A stretch of DNA of 64,000 nucleotides from Pampus argenteus (lineage: Eukaryota > Chordata > Actinopteri > Scombriformes > Stromateidae), in the NCBI GenBank assembly GCA_036937835.1, contig CM072866.1, positions 11,974,001-12,038,000 of the forward strand. Reading direction: 5' to 3'. Position numbers and translations under genes: made by a program. The notes below the pieces were generated by a model that had not been told where the DNA came from, searched no databases, and saw only the letters and a list, made by a program, of their open reading frames with translations. Positions 62,600 to 64,000 of the stretch are shown here, piece after piece (the stretch's first letter is position 1; the number at the start of each line of letters is the position of its first letter).

Positions 62600-62785
62600 T
62601 CCCTTTAATCCTTTTTAGTGTACGGCTTGCTCATAGATAAGGAAATGTGACTGGACTGATAAGGAGATATCGATTCCTTGCTCTGTCTAAGGACAGAGGG
62701 TGTCACTCCCTGTACAGATTGTAAAGCCCCCCGAGACAAATGTATTTTGTGATTTTGGGCTATACAAATAAAATATGAATTGATT
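62600..62785 (+). mobile_element. L2-type LINE 3' tail
   Basis: GACAGAGGGTGTCACTCCCT, then GTACAGATTGTAAAGCCCCC, TTTGTGATTTTGGGCTATAC and AAATAAAATATGAATTGATT are the ordered 3' UTR landmarks of abundant teleost L2-like LINEs, which end in GATTTGGGCTATATAAATAA and a short AATTG tail. The left edge is uncertain. No coding part is left. Confidence 0.72.
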
Positions 62786-62832
62786 TAGGGAAGGGGAGAA
62801 GAATAGTCTAGAAATGAGATCCCTCTCCAGTG

Positions 62833-62834
<2 letters not shown>

Positions 62835-62870
<36 letters not shown>
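62835..62870. repeat. (GT)n microsatellite
   Basis: About 17 uninterrupted GT units. Confidence 0.95.
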
Positions 62871-62872
<2 letters not shown>

Positions 62873-63094
62873 GATGGGATAAAGTTGCTGTAGTTACATG
62901 CAAGAGAAGATAAATTATTTTCAGGTCCCTGCAGCACAAACATCTTAAGAGTCTAGAAAGTGAAATATTGAAAAGAAACTTTGATTTATATAACAATAAA
63001 ATACTGCTTGTTGGGTATTGACTAAAATGTGGAGGAAGGTACGTGACTAATTCTCTTAATGGGTGAAAACATAAATGCTTGTGATGATTAAAGG

Positions 63095-63170
63095 ACTGGC
63101 TGAGGACATATTGAGGTTTGATGAGAAGAGCAATACCACTTGATATCTGTCTGGTAAATGATGTTTGTCT
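63095..63170 (+). repeat. Remnant of the 18.6-kb dispersed repeat family
   Basis: ATGAGAAGAGCAATACCACT followed by a TATCTGTCTGGTAAATGATG block matches the middle of the repeat at 18600-18770 (ATGAGAAGAGTGATGCCACT, CATCTCTGTTTTGTAAATAT). Confidence 0.6.
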
Positions 63171-63234
63171 GATAAGTACAAAAATTGTAAAAAGCTCTTT
63201 TTGTTACTACTGAGCAATTTCAAAGAAAAGTGAC

Positions 63235-63395
63235 TACCATATATTTTTCGGACTATAAGGCACATCTAAAATCATTAAATTTTCTCAAAAATCAACAGTG
63301 CGCCTTATAAATGTAAATTAGTTGAATGAAGTTCAACTTATCTGACACACATTTTGTTTTCGCTTATTGCGCCTTATGGCCCGAAAAATATGGTA
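63235..63395. mobile_element. Palindromic MITE, 161 bp, related to the 48.6-kb element
   Basis: The left end reads TACCATATATTTTTCGGACT then ATAAGGCAC. The right end on the opposite strand reads TACCATATTTTTCGGGCCAT then AAGGCGC. It contains the GCGCCTTATA blocks typical of this group. The outer TA on both sides fits a TA target duplication. There is no coding capacity. Confidence 0.82.
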
Positions 63396-64000
63396 ATTTC
63401 CTGTATCTTGTACATACAACAGTGCTACAATAATTTGAAATTCAACTCACAAAAGCTTTAAAACAAATAATACATGACCCTATGGGTCTGTTTTCCTCAT
63501 TCCCATGCAGGCTGTGGATGAGTTTTGTTTTTTTAGTTTTTTTTTAAATGTATTGGAAACAGTACAATGCTGTGTATATTAGACGTGCTTAGTGAATAAA
63601 TACATGAATAATGCTGACATGAAGAGAGGAGGGAAAGAGTAGAGACACAAGAGAAAGACTTCTAGTGTTGCAGAGTCTCAGCAGGTGAACAGCTGTGACG
63701 TGATGGTCGGGTTCATTTGACTGGCTTTTCTTCACAGCTCGCCGTGTGCCTTTTCACCTTCAGATGTTCTTTTTTGTTTGTCACATTTACTTTACAGCAT
63801 TTTAACATACCTTCTTTTTTTTTTTTACATGTTTAATTATTCCTGTTTTGTGTGATTTGCTTACAAAGTTACTCAAGGAAGCTGACTCTGTCACCAAGGC
63901 CACACTTCATCAGATTATCCAGCCCTAGATTAATTTAAAGGAGTGCTCGTAGGTAATTTAGTTCTGATCTAATTGGCAGTGTGATCGACGGTTCATTTAG

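Larger units (their letters stand above)
58329..64000 (+). other. sphk1 intron 2 (to window end)
   Basis: No further kinase exon could be found; the sequence expected next (an exon coding ERRNHARE-like residues) is absent, so the intron exceeds 5.6 kb. It holds microsatellites, a LINE tail, a MITE and a ZNF143-like site. Confidence 0.65.

Overview
The window is nuclear DNA of a ray-finned fish, most likely a teleost. The genes have vertebrate exon-intron structure with GT-AG junctions. The globin matches the teleost cytoglobin-2 type. The spaces between genes hold L2-type LINE remnants, short dispersed repeats that I recognise from teleost genomes, palindromic Tc1/mariner-like MITEs and many microsatellites. 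Most long open frames here are chance frames or lie antisense to real exons. Only seven coding exons from four genes can be supported.

Layout. (1) 1-3.1 kb, minus strand: the 5' end of a non-muscle myosin II heavy chain gene, myh10-like. It has a non-coding first exon with two CCAAT boxes behind it and a first coding exon of 115 codons. The rest of the gene lies to the left of the window. (2) 3.1-8.6 kb: AT-rich intergenic DNA with a decayed L2-type LINE on the minus strand. (3) 8.6-23.5 kb, plus strand: a complete three-exon cytoglobin gene (173 or 198 aa depending on the start), with a 9.5 kb first intron and a possible 3.2 kb 3' UTR. (4) 29.0-33.2 kb, plus strand: prcd, a tiny photoreceptor disc membrane protein in two coding exons. 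Its intron holds a well-preserved 5S-rRNA/LINE composite retro-insertion flanked by a perfect 12-bp target-site duplication. (5) 33.2-45.0 kb: intergenic DNA with LINE and other repeat remnants, a CTCF-like motif and one doubtful terminal exon at 35.2 kb. (6) 45.0-64.0 kb, plus strand: the first two coding exons of a sphingosine kinase (sphk1-like, with the SPHK2-type N-terminal extension), 12.6 kb apart. The remaining exons lie to the right.

The genes are not an operon and do not act in one pathway. Cytoglobin, prcd and sphk1 lie together in human 17q25 as well, so this part is conserved synteny. The myosin gene next to them is a different linkage, since human MYH10 is on 17p13. I see no new multigene system. 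The points most worth a second look are the 5S/LINE composite, loss of the E9 cysteine in cytoglobin, dispersed repeats abutting the cytoglobin exon 2 acceptor, the two related MITEs (one with a transposase remnant), and the alternative ends of prcd and sphk1.
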